Assembly (NCBI GenBank): GCA_018673255.1
Contig: JABHDC010000126.1
Location: 1-64,000 of the forward strand
DNA: 64,000 nucleotides
Origin: Gemmatimonadota bacterium
GTDB lineage: Bacteria; Latescibacterota; UBA2968; UBA8231
Reading direction: 5' to 3'
The notes beneath the pieces are model-generated. The model was given only the letters and a program-made list of their open reading frames with translations, was not told where the DNA came from and did not search any database. The position numbers were made by a program, and so were the translations under genes. Below, piece after piece: positions 7,322 to 16,537 of this stretch (position 1 is its first letter; every line of letters begins with the position of its first letter).

Positions 7322-8937
7322 TGGAGACGAACAGCGAAGTGCAGAGCACGCTGCGAAGCCTGCACCAGATGGTCGAACGAATGGACCAGCGGCTGCAACG
7401 GCTGGAATCTGGATCCGGATTCGCCACCGAAGAATCGGTGGTGGCACCCCCCTCGCCATCACCTGATGTCCGGGAGGACGGCCTCGAGTTCGAGATCGGC
7501 GAACGCTGGCTGGGCCCCGTGGGGATCGTCGTCCTGCTGGTGGGTATCACGATCTTCGCCAGCTATCCCTTCGGTGACGCCTTTCCGCCCGGGGCGCAGA
7601 TCCTCGTGAGCTACCTGGCGGCCTTCGGGATGCTGGCAGTCGCGCGCGGGTGGCGGACGAGTTTTGTCTTCACCGCCCACCTGCTGCTCGCCGGTGGTGT
7701 GATGTTGCTCTACCTGTCGACGTTGCGACTGCACTTCTTCCAGGTGGACCCGCTCATCGCCAACACTGCGGTCGGTCTGGCAGTTCAGCTGCCCGTCGTC
7801 GCCGTAGGTTTCTTCGCCGCTGTGCGGCGTGATGTTGAGCATCTGGCAGTCCTGGCACTGCTGATGGGACTGGTCACGGGCCTGTGCGCAGAAGGAGCCT
7901 TTGGACCAACGGTGATCGTGCTCGCTGCGGCTGTGCTTGCCGTCATCGCCGGACCACGACAGTGGTGGGGGGCTATGGTTGCGGGGGTCGTCCTTTCGTC
8001 GGCAGGACTGTTGCTGTGGCTGTTCAATGCACCTGTCCTCGGCCGCCCCATGCAGTTGGTGACGGAAGCGCCATACATCGTGGCACACCTCGTTACCTTG
8101 TTCGCCGTGTTCGGCGTGGCGGCACTGAAATGGGCTCAGGAGGATTTATGGACGACACCAGCCTTCCTCCTGGCGATCGGCAACGGGACGGCGCTGTTCG
8201 TCTTCTCGTTTCTGGCAGGTGATACGCAGTTCGAGAGCGGTGTGGCCTTTGCAATGACGGTGGCGGCCGCAGCCAGTCTGGTTCTGGCGGCGCTCTACTG
8301 GATTGGCGGTCAGCGCCCGCTGGAGACGGCGATCTACGCCTGCTTCGGCTACATGTCGTTGAGCATGGCGATCATCGCGCAGTTCGGCAGTCCATCCTGC
8401 TTCACGTGGCTGGGCTGGCAGAGCCTGCTGGTGATCTCCACGGCGATCTGGTTCCGCTCGAAGATCATCGTCGCCTGCAACATGTTCATCTACCTCGGTG
8501 TGCTGTTCGTCTATCTGGTGATGAGTCCTCCGGATCTGGCGACCAATCTCAGCTATGCCGCCGTGGCCCTGCTGAGTGCGCGGGTAATGAAGTGGCAACA
8601 GGAACGACTGACGCTGCAGACCGACACGATGCGAACCCTCTACCTGGCGTCGACCTTCGTCATCGTGCCATATGGCCTCTACCACGGTGTGCCGGCGAGT
8701 TATGTCAGCCTCTCCTGGGTCGGGGCGGCAGGCTTCTACTTCGCCTTGAGCCTGATCCTGCAGAATCAGAAGTATCGCTGGATGGCGATCCTGACGATGC
8801 TGTTGACCGTCGTCTACGTCTTCGCCATCGATCTGGGCCGGCTCAGTCCGGTCTTCCGGATCGTCTCTCTTCTCGTGCTTGGTGTCGCTCTGCTGGCCGT
8901 GTCGCTGATGTATTCGCGGCATCGTCGTGCGAGCTGA
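7321..8937 (+). CDS. DUF2339-like polytopic membrane protein
   Basis: This 538-residue protein has a short N-terminal coiled-coil-like region (about 1-40, with EVQSTLRSLHQMVERMDQRLQRL) and an acidic linker. The motif GERWLGPVGIVVLLVGI leads into a long series of roughly 14-16 hydrophobic helices. A coiled-coil N-terminus followed by IGxRWLxxVGIVxLxxGxxFF-like sequence and many helices is the signature of the DUF2339 family, whose function is unknown. The gene is joined to the NrfD-like gene by TGATG and is the last of the operon. A role in assembly or anchoring of the respiratory module is possible but not shown. Confidence 0.6.
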   Translation: METNSEVQSTLRSLHQMVERMDQRLQRLESGSGFATEESVVAPPSPSPDVREDGLEFEIGERWLGPVGIVVLLVGITIFASYPFGDAFPPGAQILVSYLAAFGMLAVARGWRTSFVFTAHLLLAGGVMLLYLSTLRLHFFQVDPLIANTAVGLAVQLPVVAVGFFAAVRRDVEHLAVLALLMGLVTGLCAEGAFGPTVIVLAAAVLAVIAGPRQWWGAMVAGVVLSSAGLLLWLFNAPVLGRPMQLVTEAPYIVAHLVTLFAVFGVAALKWAQEDLWTTPAFLLAIGNGTALFVFSFLAGDTQFESGVAFAMTVAAAASLVLAALYWIGGQRPLETAIYACFGYMSLSMAIIAQFGSPSCFTWLGWQSLLVISTAIWFRSKIIVACNMFIYLGVLFVYLVMSPPDLATNLSYAAVALLSARVMKWQQERLTLQTDTMRTLYLASTFVIVPYGLYHGVPASYVSLSWVGAAGFYFALSLILQNQKYRWMAILTMLLTVVYVFAIDLGRLSPVFRIVSLLVLGVALLAVSLMYSRHRRAS

Positions 8938-8959
8938 TCGACCGCAGGAAGATGGAATA

Positions 8960-9016
8960 GGGTGCCAACTGGTCGCGCGGTTGCCTCACCGGCGGCGCGT
9001 GGCCAGTCTGGCACCC
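8960..9016. terminator. Inverted repeat between convergent genes, candidate bidirectional terminator
   Basis: GGGTGCCA (8960-8967) pairs with TGGCACCC (9009-9016). An inner CTGG/CCAG pair extends the stem, and the long loop is itself GC-rich and self-complementary. It sits in the 99-base gap between convergent genes. There is no clear T-run, so its strength is uncertain. Confidence 0.4.
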
Positions 9017-9036
9017 GTCCGGATTCCGGAATCATG

Positions 9037-10539
9037 CTACCACCGCCGGAAGATGTCGGCGACGGGATTGAATTCCACGACTTCATCAAGGGGGATGATC
9101 GGGCGCTGGCAGATGGTGTGACCCAGGCTCGGCAGATTCGCACTGGTCGAGCCGGGCGCATCCACGTGGATGAGTTTGGCGCACCAGTCGGCGAACATGT
9201 GGGATTCGCAGTGCGGTGACTTCACGATGACCATGTCGAAATGGCGCGGATCCTGGCCATTGGCCCAGAACCAGGAGCGATCGAAGAGACTCACGGCTCT
9301 CGTGCCGACAACCAGCGTTGCATGGCCGGCAGTCAGGACGGCAGTCCTACCTGAATCCCAGGGCCAGCCGAAAGACTCGCTGCGGAACTTCCCATCTGCC
9401 AGCGAACGCACTTGCACATCCAGCGCAAGAGGCTGGTATCGGGTCGTGTCCAGAGCGCCGCCGAGGGGGGTGCGGAAGCTTCTGCCAACCCCCGCCTCAA
9501 AGGCCATTTCCACTGCCGCCGGATCGACGAGGGGTGCCAGAATGGTCCCCGCGTAGTCCTGCCGGAGCGCCTCTCGAAGGATCGCATTGCTGTCGCCGGA
9601 GGCGCCGGAGCTGGTGGCATCGGCGGCATCGACCATCACCACCGTGCCGGTCACCGACGCCGCCTGTCGCACGGCCTCTTCGAGACTGACCAGGAGCACC
9701 TGCATCTTCTCATGGTGTGACCAGAAGCGTTGCGCCAGGTCCAGGGCATGTGCTCTGGCTGCCTTTTCGTCGCCGTCCATCACCACGAGGCTGTTGGTAC
9801 GCAGTTCGGGAACGTCCGTGAAAGGATTGCCCCACATGACACCCGCCGACAGCCCGTCGGTACTGGCCTCGATCTCCTGCGCCTTGCGGATACACTCGCC
9901 CACGGCGCCGGTGGCGGTGATCATCTCGTCGCCGCGCACCAGGACTGGAATCTTCACCCGGGCTGTGACGGGGCGAGCCCCCCCATTGAGGATCTTCAGC
10001 AAGAGTTCGGCCGCGCGGGCGCCGGTCTCGTAGAAGTCGATGTGTGGATAGGTGTGGTAGGGGACGACGGCATCCGCGTGTTGCAGCATCCGGTCGGTGA
10101 GGATCCCGTGGATGTCGACGGAGATGACGATTGGAATCTGCTCGCCGAGGATCCGCCGCGCTTCTGCCAGGAGTGCACCCTCCGGATCGTTCTCATCGGC
10201 TGCCTGCATGGCGCCGTGCAGGCAGATATAGGCGGCATCCACAGGGGTGTGGGCACTGGCTTCGGTGATCGCGGATGAGTAGTCCTGATGCAGGCGATGG
10301 AAGCTGTCCGCCGTCAGTACGCCGCCGGATGTATTGGAACTGGCCCCGTAACTCGGCACCAGTTCAACGCCGGGATCCGCATCGAAGACACTCAGGGCGC
10401 CGCCGACTTCCTCGCGGACACTGCGGTGAAATTCCAGCACCTGAGCGCCCTGCACGACGCGGAACTCCTCGTAGTGGCTTTGGGCCGGATTGAAGGTCGA
10501 GACCTCCTGCTTGCACTCGGCGATGAGAATACGGGGCAT
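9037..10539 (-). CDS. M81 family metallopeptidase (MlrC-like)
   Basis: This 500-residue protein begins PRILIAECKQEVSTFNP, the standard start of the M81/MlrC family, so Met at 10539 was chosen over a GTG at 10569. The N-terminal DUF1485-type domain (about 1-290) includes a family-typical LHGAM, a D-HG element (VDIHG) and the conserved HTYPHID segment, whose acidic and histidine residues are likely zinc ligands. The C-terminal MlrC domain (about 300-500) contains VDAADATSSGASGD. MlrC of Sphingomonas cleaves linearised microcystin products, but most family members act on unknown small peptides or amides. It lies 35 bases downstream of the glycyl-radical enzyme gene on the same strand, so both are probably co-transcribed. 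The substrate is not predictable from sequence. Confidence 0.88.
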   Translation of the reverse strand: MPRILIAECKQEVSTFNPAQSHYEEFRVVQGAQVLEFHRSVREEVGGALSVFDADPGVELVPSYGASSNTSGGVLTADSFHRLHQDYSSAITEASAHTPVDAAYICLHGAMQAADENDPEGALLAEARRILGEQIPIVISVDIHGILTDRMLQHADAVVPYHTYPHIDFYETGARAAELLLKILNGGARPVTARVKIPVLVRGDEMITATGAVGECIRKAQEIEASTDGLSAGVMWGNPFTDVPELRTNSLVVMDGDEKAARAHALDLAQRFWSHHEKMQVLLVSLEEAVRQAASVTGTVVMVDAADATSSGASGDSNAILREALRQDYAGTILAPLVDPAAVEMAFEAGVGRSFRTPLGGALDTTRYQPLALDVQVRSLADGKFRSESFGWPWDSGRTAVLTAGHATLVVGTRAVSLFDRSWFWANGQDPRHFDMVIVKSPHCESHMFADWCAKLIHVDAPGSTSANLPSLGHTICQRPIIPLDEVVEFNPVADIFRRW

Positions 10540-10574
10540 GTCGATCTTTCGCTCAGAGGGACTCAGCACCAGCG

Positions 10575-12740
10575 TCAGGCCGCATGCTCAGTTCGTTGCA
10601 GGAGTGTCTGTTTGAGTTCGGGAGAGAGGCGGTTGAAGTATTCCGAATACCCACCAATGCGCACGACCAGATCCTGGTGGGCTTCAGGATGGGCGATCGC
10701 ATCTTCCAGGAGTGCCTGGTCGACGACATTGATCTGCAACTGCATGCCGCCGAGATCGAAGTAGGTGCGTACCATCTGCCGCAATTTGAGGCTCATGGCG
10801 CCGCCGTCAAAGAGTTCGGGTGAGAAACGCGCATTGACGACCAGCGTGCCGGGTGCCAGATGCTGGGGAAGGGAAGCGACACTTCTGAGCATGGCCGTCG
10901 GTCCCTGTCGATCGCGGCCCTGGTGGGGGCCGGCCGAATCCGCAATGGGCTCACCGGCTCGACGGCCATCCGGCGTGGCCCCAATGGGGGCGCCGGCGGC
11001 GGCGTAGGTAGTGAACATCAAGCAGGATGGCAGGAATCTCCCGCCTCGCCAGGGGACACGATCCATGAACTGGCGGAAGACAAACCCGGACAGCTCCCCG
11101 GCCAGGCTGTCGGCCGCTTCGTCGTCATTGCCAAAGCGTGGGCAACGCGTCAGGCGCAGGCGGAAGGCCTCTTCCGTCTCGAAGTCACGCTGCAGGATTT
11201 CGACAAGTCGCGTTCCTGTGACCTCTTCTCTGTCGAAGACGACTTCTCGCACGGCGGCCAGCGAATCCACGACCGTCGCCAACCCCGCCACATTGATAAC
11301 ACTCCAGTTGTAGCGGGCGCCGCCAGCGTTGTATTCCCGACCCCTGTCGATGCAGTCGTCGATGAGCAGCGACCGCATAGGTTGGGGCGCGATCCGTGCC
11401 TTGGCTTCCTGCTGCGCACTCACCTGGGTCGTGATCTCGTCGATCACCGCGGCGATGTCAGTTCGATAGGCCTCCAGCAGATCCTCAAAGGAAGAGGCAG
11501 AATCCAGGTGCTGGTCCAACGTCTGGGTCAGGATGAGGGGAAGATGGATCCCGGCATCCAGCGAACCCACGTTCGACAGACCGTGGATCATCGTCTCCGT
11601 GCAGCCGCCGCCATTGTGGAGGGGCAGGTCGGTCTCGCGAATCCCGAGTCCGGCACCGCGCAGCGAATCGATGAAGGCTTCTTCGTTGTAGAGAGCGGGC
11701 AGGCCGCAGCCGGTGGAGATAGTCTCCAGGGCTGACTCCCACACCTGATCGGGCATGTCCTGGCGCACGTGCAGTTGCAGGTTGGGGCGGCGTATGGATC
11801 GGGCCGCCTCAAGGCAGACCAGCGTCAGTTCACTGTAGGCAGGTTCGCCATCCGGTTGTGTTCCGCCAATGCCGGCACTCCAGCCATCGTTGAGATTGCA
11901 GTTCACCCAGAGGCAACGGATCAGGTCGACGGCCTCTTCGTGTGTCGTATGATCTGCGGCCAGGTCTCGCGCGTAGTACGGGGCGATCTCGAGATCTACC
12001 CGCCCCGGGTTGTCGCAATCGTCGAGATAGTAGCAGAGGTTGTACGCCACGATCGCTTCGAAGAAATCCCTCGCCGGCTGAAAGGGCACCCGTTCGAAGG
12101 CGGCGATCAATCTCAGGCGTTGAGATTCGTCGTGCGGGTTGCTACAGGATGTACGCTGCAACTGATCGAGCAGGCGCGAATGCCACATGCGGATCCCCGC
12201 CACGACATCCAGAAGACCGGTGTAGAAGTCGGTTTGTTCGACGTCGCCAGCCTGGGCGGCACGCGACAGGTATCCACTGATCCGCTCAGTGTATGACTGC
12301 AGTCCCTCGCGCAGTATGCGGCCGTAGTTCGGTACGCTGTGGGTGTATCCCCTCCCGCCCACGGTGTGGGGCGTGGTGATGTGATCCAGCTGTGATGCCT
12401 GATGCTGCAGGTCAGTCTGCAGAGCAGACAGGGCGCGGCGATCGTCCTCATTGGCCGTGTTCAGGTGCTGGATGAGCAGGGCGGCGTTGAAGGACCAGGT
12501 GAAGGAATAACTCGGCGCCAGAATCCGGTCCTCATCACCGCACCGAATGGCACCGGATGGATACAGTAACTGGCCTTCGTAGGTGGGCAATGAACGGTGT
12601 TCGAAACGGCGGCGAACGGCGCGTGACCACCGTCGCATGGGGGACGCGTCGGGCTCTTCCATGTAGCCGGAAGCGAAATGTTCGCCCATGGCATGCAAGC
12701 TGCGGGCACAAGCGTGTGGGGTTCGATCGTTATCGTCCAC
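10575..12740 (-). CDS. Glycyl-radical enzyme (pyruvate formate-lyase-like family)
   Basis: This 721-residue protein starts at a GTG at 12740 with a near-perfect AAGGAGG 5 bases upstream; an ATG at 12812 lacks a Shine-Dalgarno. The C-terminus carries a glycyl-radical motif RIGGYSEYF, radical Gly697, and the central loop has GGGCTETM with the candidate thiyl Cys380. The single Cys followed by T-E resembles the GCVE-type active site of dehydratase- or lyase-type glycyl-radical enzymes. The Cys-Cys pair of true pyruvate formate-lyase is absent, so it is probably not PFL. Such enzymes need a radical SAM activase, and none is encoded in the window. The enzyme is oxygen-sensitive once activated, so expression under low oxygen is expected. 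The following gene is an M81 peptidase. Confidence 0.85.
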   Translation of the reverse strand: MDDNDRTPHACARSLHAMGEHFASGYMEEPDASPMRRWSRAVRRRFEHRSLPTYEGQLLYPSGAIRCGDEDRILAPSYSFTWSFNAALLIQHLNTANEDDRRALSALQTDLQHQASQLDHITTPHTVGGRGYTHSVPNYGRILREGLQSYTERISGYLSRAAQAGDVEQTDFYTGLLDVVAGIRMWHSRLLDQLQRTSCSNPHDESQRLRLIAAFERVPFQPARDFFEAIVAYNLCYYLDDCDNPGRVDLEIAPYYARDLAADHTTHEEAVDLIRCLWVNCNLNDGWSAGIGGTQPDGEPAYSELTLVCLEAARSIRRPNLQLHVRQDMPDQVWESALETISTGCGLPALYNEEAFIDSLRGAGLGIRETDLPLHNGGGCTETMIHGLSNVGSLDAGIHLPLILTQTLDQHLDSASSFEDLLEAYRTDIAAVIDEITTQVSAQQEAKARIAPQPMRSLLIDDCIDRGREYNAGGARYNWSVINVAGLATVVDSLAAVREVVFDREEVTGTRLVEILQRDFETEEAFRLRLTRCPRFGNDDEAADSLAGELSGFVFRQFMDRVPWRGGRFLPSCLMFTTYAAAGAPIGATPDGRRAGEPIADSAGPHQGRDRQGPTAMLRSVASLPQHLAPGTLVVNARFSPELFDGGAMSLKLRQMVRTYFDLGGMQLQINVVDQALLEDAIAHPEAHQDLVVRIGGYSEYFNRLSPELKQTLLQRTEHAA

Positions 12741-12996
12741 TGTGGCCTCCTTGCGCCAGCACCGCGACCTGCTCACGTCCAGACGGGACCGGCCGGGTGG
12801 CTGGCCTGCCATCGGACGGATGGCCGGGCGTGATCGAGAGCATCACTGGCGTCGACAGGGGGCAGTATGGTGCATTCTGCCATTTCGAGGCAAGTGACTA
12901 AGATTGCAGCCTACCCTGTTCAGGGCGGGTCGACGGCAGGGGTTCGGCGTTCGTTACTTTGGCGTTAGTGCCCTCTCGCCAACTGGAGGTGGAGTC
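12741..12996. other. Divergent intergenic region
   Basis: These 256 bases separate the divergently transcribed glycyl-radical enzyme and glycosidase-like genes. They hold the Shine-Dalgarno of the first (CCTCCTT on the plus strand, 12746-12752) and of the second (GGAGGTGGAG, 12985-12994). No strong -35/-10 pair, operator or RNA structure stands out. Confidence 0.5.
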
Positions 12997-15255
12997 GTGA
13001 CTGAACGCGGAAGCGAAACCTTGAGCGAAGTGACAGCGCGTCTGTCTCGCGAGTCAACGGAGGCTTACGCCGGCAGCAGATTCTCGGCCCTGTCGCAGGA
13101 CTACTTCAGCCGGTTCAGCCGGGATCCTGCCGTCACCGCGGGATCGGGTGAGACGCAGATCGATGCGTCCTGGGAGATCCTGCACGCGCTCTCGGCCGGT
13201 GACATCACCCGGCGCATGGCCGGGCACCTGGTCGAGTTCCTGTCGCAGGTGATGGGCCTGGATCTGACCATCCGGGAGGTGGCCGACCTGTCAGGGGAGG
13301 GCGCGCAGCGAATCGTCCTGCGAGAGGAGGGCGGCGGCGTTCCCGATCAGACGGGCAGTTTCACCCTGGACGTCCGTCCCAGCGATCTCAGGGTCGAGGG
13401 CAATGACCCTGACGGCCTGCGCGACGGGATCGTGAAACTCGTGGATGCCATGGCCGGTCGTCAGGCACCGGTGTTGACGATCGGGTGCCAGATCTATCGT
13501 CCTCGCCTGGGCGTACGCCTGACGAATGTGCCGCATCAGGGTTCACATCGTGACGTCGTGTTCCTGGGTTACAATGCGGTGTTTGCCGGTGGGGGTGACC
13601 TCTACGCCCTCTCCCGGTCGACGGCGATTCCGGAGCTGATCGATCGACAGCAGGTTGCCCAGCCAGAGCCACCTTTGGCGGCCCGTCAGTATGGGCTCAA
13701 GACCTATGCCTTCGTCAACACGCGCCAGAAGTTCGCCGGAGATCATCCCATCTTTGCGGCCCACCCAGATGCGCGCGGTGCTCTCACCTGGAGTGCTGAT
13801 GGCGAGTATACGTTATGCACGGAGCATGCCCTCGTGCAGCAGTATCTGCGCGAGAGTGTGCGGGACATCTTCGAGACTGACCCTGATCTGGACGGGCTGG
13901 TGCTCATCATCGGCGGTGAAAGCTTCTACCACTGCTTCATGCGGCCATACGGCGTGGAGAAGGGACACACCAACTGCAGCCGGTGCGAGGTGGTGGGCGC
14001 CGAGACGGTCGTGGCCAATCTGCTCAATCTGCTGGCAGAGGCGGTGCAGGAGGTGAATCCTCAGGCCGAAGTCATCGCCTGGCCGTATTCGGCCGAACAC
14101 GTGTGGTCGAAGGACCGGTCCCAGCAGGGGATGATCGAGCAAATGAAGCCGGGTACAGGGATCTTCACAGAGATCGAGAAGGATGAGTTCGTCGAGAAGG
14201 CGGACGGCGTCCGCAAGCATCTGTGGGACTACAGCATCGATCTGATCGGCCCGGGCGAACGGGCTGCGGCTCAGGCGAAGGCCTGCCGGGATCGGGGCTT
14301 GAGTATCTACATGAAGAGTGAACCTGAGCTGGGTTTCGAGGCGGCGCGCCTGCCCCACATTCCCTGCATGGATCGGTGGGCGGCGAGAGCCGAGGCCCTG
14401 GCCAGTTGCGGTGCAGATGGAGCGTGGGTGTTTCCCGCATTTCGACCTCTGTATGGCACCAGCGCGGCCGAAGTCAACAAACACTTCTGGTGGGATCCTG
14501 TCCCGCCAGCAGATGACGTCCTGACGGCCCTGGCCGGGCGCATCACCGGTGAGGCGGAGAGTGGGAGGCGGCTGCGACGCGCCTGGCGGCACGTGTCGGA
14601 AGCGATCGAATGGTCGCCGGAGCTGTCGCCGTACTACACGGGGCCGACCTACCTTGGGCCCGCGCATCCCATGTGCGTCGATCCGGCGGCTGAGCTCCCG
14701 GAGGTCTTCCACGGGCTCTACCTTTTCCGGGCTGAGGCCCAGGACGCCGAGGGGCTGAAGCGCCATCCTACCTTCTTCACCGAGCCGCGGGGTGACCGTG
14801 ATGTTTTCGAGGTCTTCTATCGCCGTATGGAGGCGTCTCTGCGGCAAGCGGTAGAGGAGGTCGCCGCCATCGAACCTTATGTGCCCGACCGGTGTCGGCT
14901 CGGCTTCGACGCCGAGGTGTCTTCGGTGCGGTGGTTCTACCACACCATGCGCACGACGGCGAATTTCTACGAATCGTGCCGGCGGCGAGACGCGACGGCC
15001 GGCTGTAGTGCGGATCCAGATGCCGACCGCAAGAGATGGGTCGAGGTCCTGGAAGACGAGAAAGAGAATACGCTGGCGGCGCTGCCCGTGGCTCGGGCCG
15101 ATGTGCGCCTGGACTTCTACTACGGCAGTGACCACACCTTCCCGCATCTCGAAGATATGCTGCAGGCCAAGCTGGTCTTGCTCGATGAGGAGCTGATAGC
15201 GGTCAGACAGGAAGGGCCCAATCCGCTGAAACCGGGAGGCCCAGAGACCGTGTAG
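12997..15255 (+). CDS. Large uncharacterised protein, probable carbohydrate-active hydrolase-like
   Basis: This protein of about 752 residues starts at a GTG at 12997 with GGAGGTGGAG just upstream; an in-frame ATG at 12904 has no ribosome site. There is no signal peptide, so it is likely cytoplasmic. The N-terminal third looks like the alpha/beta domain that precedes the barrel in GH20/GH67-type glycosidases. The centre (about 190-480) has barrel-like features: VRLTNVPHQGSHRD, GLVLIIGGESFYHC and MKSEPELGFE with acidic residues that could be catalytic. A cysteine-containing element (NCSRCE) follows GESFYHC. The C-terminal part is helical. I do not recognise a specific family. It is transcribed away from the glycyl-radical enzyme gene and converges on a URO-D-like gene. 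Confidence 0.55.
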   Translation: MTERGSETLSEVTARLSRESTEAYAGSRFSALSQDYFSRFSRDPAVTAGSGETQIDASWEILHALSAGDITRRMAGHLVEFLSQVMGLDLTIREVADLSGEGAQRIVLREEGGGVPDQTGSFTLDVRPSDLRVEGNDPDGLRDGIVKLVDAMAGRQAPVLTIGCQIYRPRLGVRLTNVPHQGSHRDVVFLGYNAVFAGGGDLYALSRSTAIPELIDRQQVAQPEPPLAARQYGLKTYAFVNTRQKFAGDHPIFAAHPDARGALTWSADGEYTLCTEHALVQQYLRESVRDIFETDPDLDGLVLIIGGESFYHCFMRPYGVEKGHTNCSRCEVVGAETVVANLLNLLAEAVQEVNPQAEVIAWPYSAEHVWSKDRSQQGMIEQMKPGTGIFTEIEKDEFVEKADGVRKHLWDYSIDLIGPGERAAAQAKACRDRGLSIYMKSEPELGFEAARLPHIPCMDRWAARAEALASCGADGAWVFPAFRPLYGTSAAEVNKHFWWDPVPPADDVLTALAGRITGEAESGRRLRRAWRHVSEAIEWSPELSPYYTGPTYLGPAHPMCVDPAAELPEVFHGLYLFRAEAQDAEGLKRHPTFFTEPRGDRDVFEVFYRRMEASLRQAVEEVAAIEPYVPDRCRLGFDAEVSSVRWFYHTMRTTANFYESCRRRDATAGCSADPDADRKRWVEVLEDEKENTLAALPVARADVRLDFYYGSDHTFPHLEDMLQAKLVLLDEELIAVRQEGPNPLKPGGPETV

Positions 15256-15344
15256 GCGGTACCGGTCGGCCGGCTGCACCGGGCTGAGATCCCGTGCAGG
15301 TGGCCCGGGCTCGCCTGATTCACCCGTCGGAAGGCCCAGCCGTG

Positions 15345-16373
15345 TCAGTCACTCAGGTTGTAGAACGTGGCCAGTGCCGCTTCTCCGTTGGCGAGGGGCA
15401 CGTCGGAACTCATCTCGGCCCAGCCCGCATATCCACCTTTGCTGCTGCCAAAGGCGGTATAGAAGCTGCGGATCAGTTGCTCAACTTCCTCAGGCGTGCC
15501 GTGAGGCAGGGCATACTGGCGGTCGATGTCTGCACGCACGCAGACCTTGCCGCCGAACTTCCGCCCGAGTTCTGCGATGTCCATGACGTGGGCCTGCGGG
15601 TTCACCTCATCGCAACCGATCTCCACGAGATCGGGTAGGATCTCATCGATCACACCGTCTGAATGAAAGCTGACACAGGCGCCGGTCTCGTGGATCGCGT
15701 CCACCAGCTTCTGATAGGCCGGCTTGAACACTGACCGCCATACCTGAGGGCGAATCATCAATGCCTCCTGTGTGCCCCAGTCATCTCGCAGGATCATCCC
15801 GTCCACGACGCCTGTCTTACCCCAGTATTGGATGCGCTGCAGGCAGACGTCCATGATCTGGTCTCGCAATGCGAAGACTTCGTCGCGGGCTTCGTGGAGA
15901 TCGAGCATGATCTCCTCCATGCCGCGCAGGAAGATCATGCGCTGGAACAGTTCGCCACCGTCGACGAAGACAAAGTGCTCGTGGCTGTCGGCGGATACTT
16001 CCTCCGCCATCAGGGCGACGCCCTCCTGCCCGGTCATCGGGTCGGGTGACTTGTAGCTGGACAACTCCCGCCAGTCCTGCAGGGGGTGATGGACAGCCTG
16101 GCCCATGTACTCGGGCGTGTTCCACAACCAGCCACAACCCCAGTCGTCGTATGTCACGGCGCCATCAGCCCAGTGGCCCCGCTCCGATCCGGTGAAGGCG
16201 AAGGGGCCCCGTGTCTGACTGGAGAGCAGCACATCGCTCGGGTAGCGATTGTAGAGTGCTTCCAGTGCCGGGCCGTGTATCTGCCAGGCGCCCTTGAGCG
16301 TGCAATGCATGATCGGTACGCGGTCAGGCGAATCGAATGTCACGGCACGGATGTAACGTTCTCGACTGTCCAT
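15345..16373 (-). CDS. Uroporphyrinogen decarboxylase (URO-D) family protein, probably a corrinoid methyltransferase-like enzyme
   Basis: This 342-residue protein starts MDSRERYIRAVTFDSPDRVPI, the typical opening of the URO-D superfamily paralogues that are common in sugar- and osmolyte-degrading bacteria. Other family features are a GCGWLWNTPEYMG segment, FVDGGELFQRM and a C-terminal FHSDGVIDEILPDLVEIGCDEVNP, where an HSDG loop sits at the active-site mouth. True HemE is recognised by different conserved arginines and by clustering with heme genes; neither is seen. MtaA/MtbA-like methylcobamide methyltransferases share this fold, but most such paralogues have no assigned substrate. It stands alone between convergent and divergent neighbours. 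Confidence 0.8.
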   Translation of the reverse strand: MDSRERYIRAVTFDSPDRVPIMHCTLKGAWQIHGPALEALYNRYPSDVLLSSQTRGPFAFTGSERGHWADGAVTYDDWGCGWLWNTPEYMGQAVHHPLQDWRELSSYKSPDPMTGQEGVALMAEEVSADSHEHFVFVDGGELFQRMIFLRGMEEIMLDLHEARDEVFALRDQIMDVCLQRIQYWGKTGVVDGMILRDDWGTQEALMIRPQVWRSVFKPAYQKLVDAIHETGACVSFHSDGVIDEILPDLVEIGCDEVNPQAHVMDIAELGRKFGGKVCVRADIDRQYALPHGTPEEVEQLIRSFYTAFGSSKGGYAGWAEMSSDVPLANGEAALATFYNLSD

Positions 16374-16537
16374 GGTCTGTGTCTCGTGCGTCTCGTTGAG
16401 GAATCACTTTAGGGGCAGTATGGCGTGTTCGGTGTCTTCGGGGCAAGCGGTGGCTTTCGGAGTCTTGTGCTGCTTCTATCTTCTCCGGTAGAAACCCCTA
16501 CAGCCAATCTATCAACCTCTTCTCAGGAGATCAGTAC

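Noticed and set aside
5996..7462. Long minus-strand open frame (488 codons) under the NrfD-like gene
   Set aside because: It is antisense to a clear membrane-protein gene, has low-complexity polar composition rich in Q, H, D and E, and no family similarity; it is a codon-bias shadow of the GC-rich plus-strand gene.
13813..15279. Minus-strand open frame of 488 codons
   Set aside because: Antisense to the carbohydrate-active-like gene and without a recognisable domain or ribosome site; a shadow.
15275..15298. TGCACCGGG/CCCGTGCA inverted repeat between the glycosidase-like and URO-D-like genes
   Set aside because: Has a bulge and no T-run; too weak to call as a terminator with confidence.
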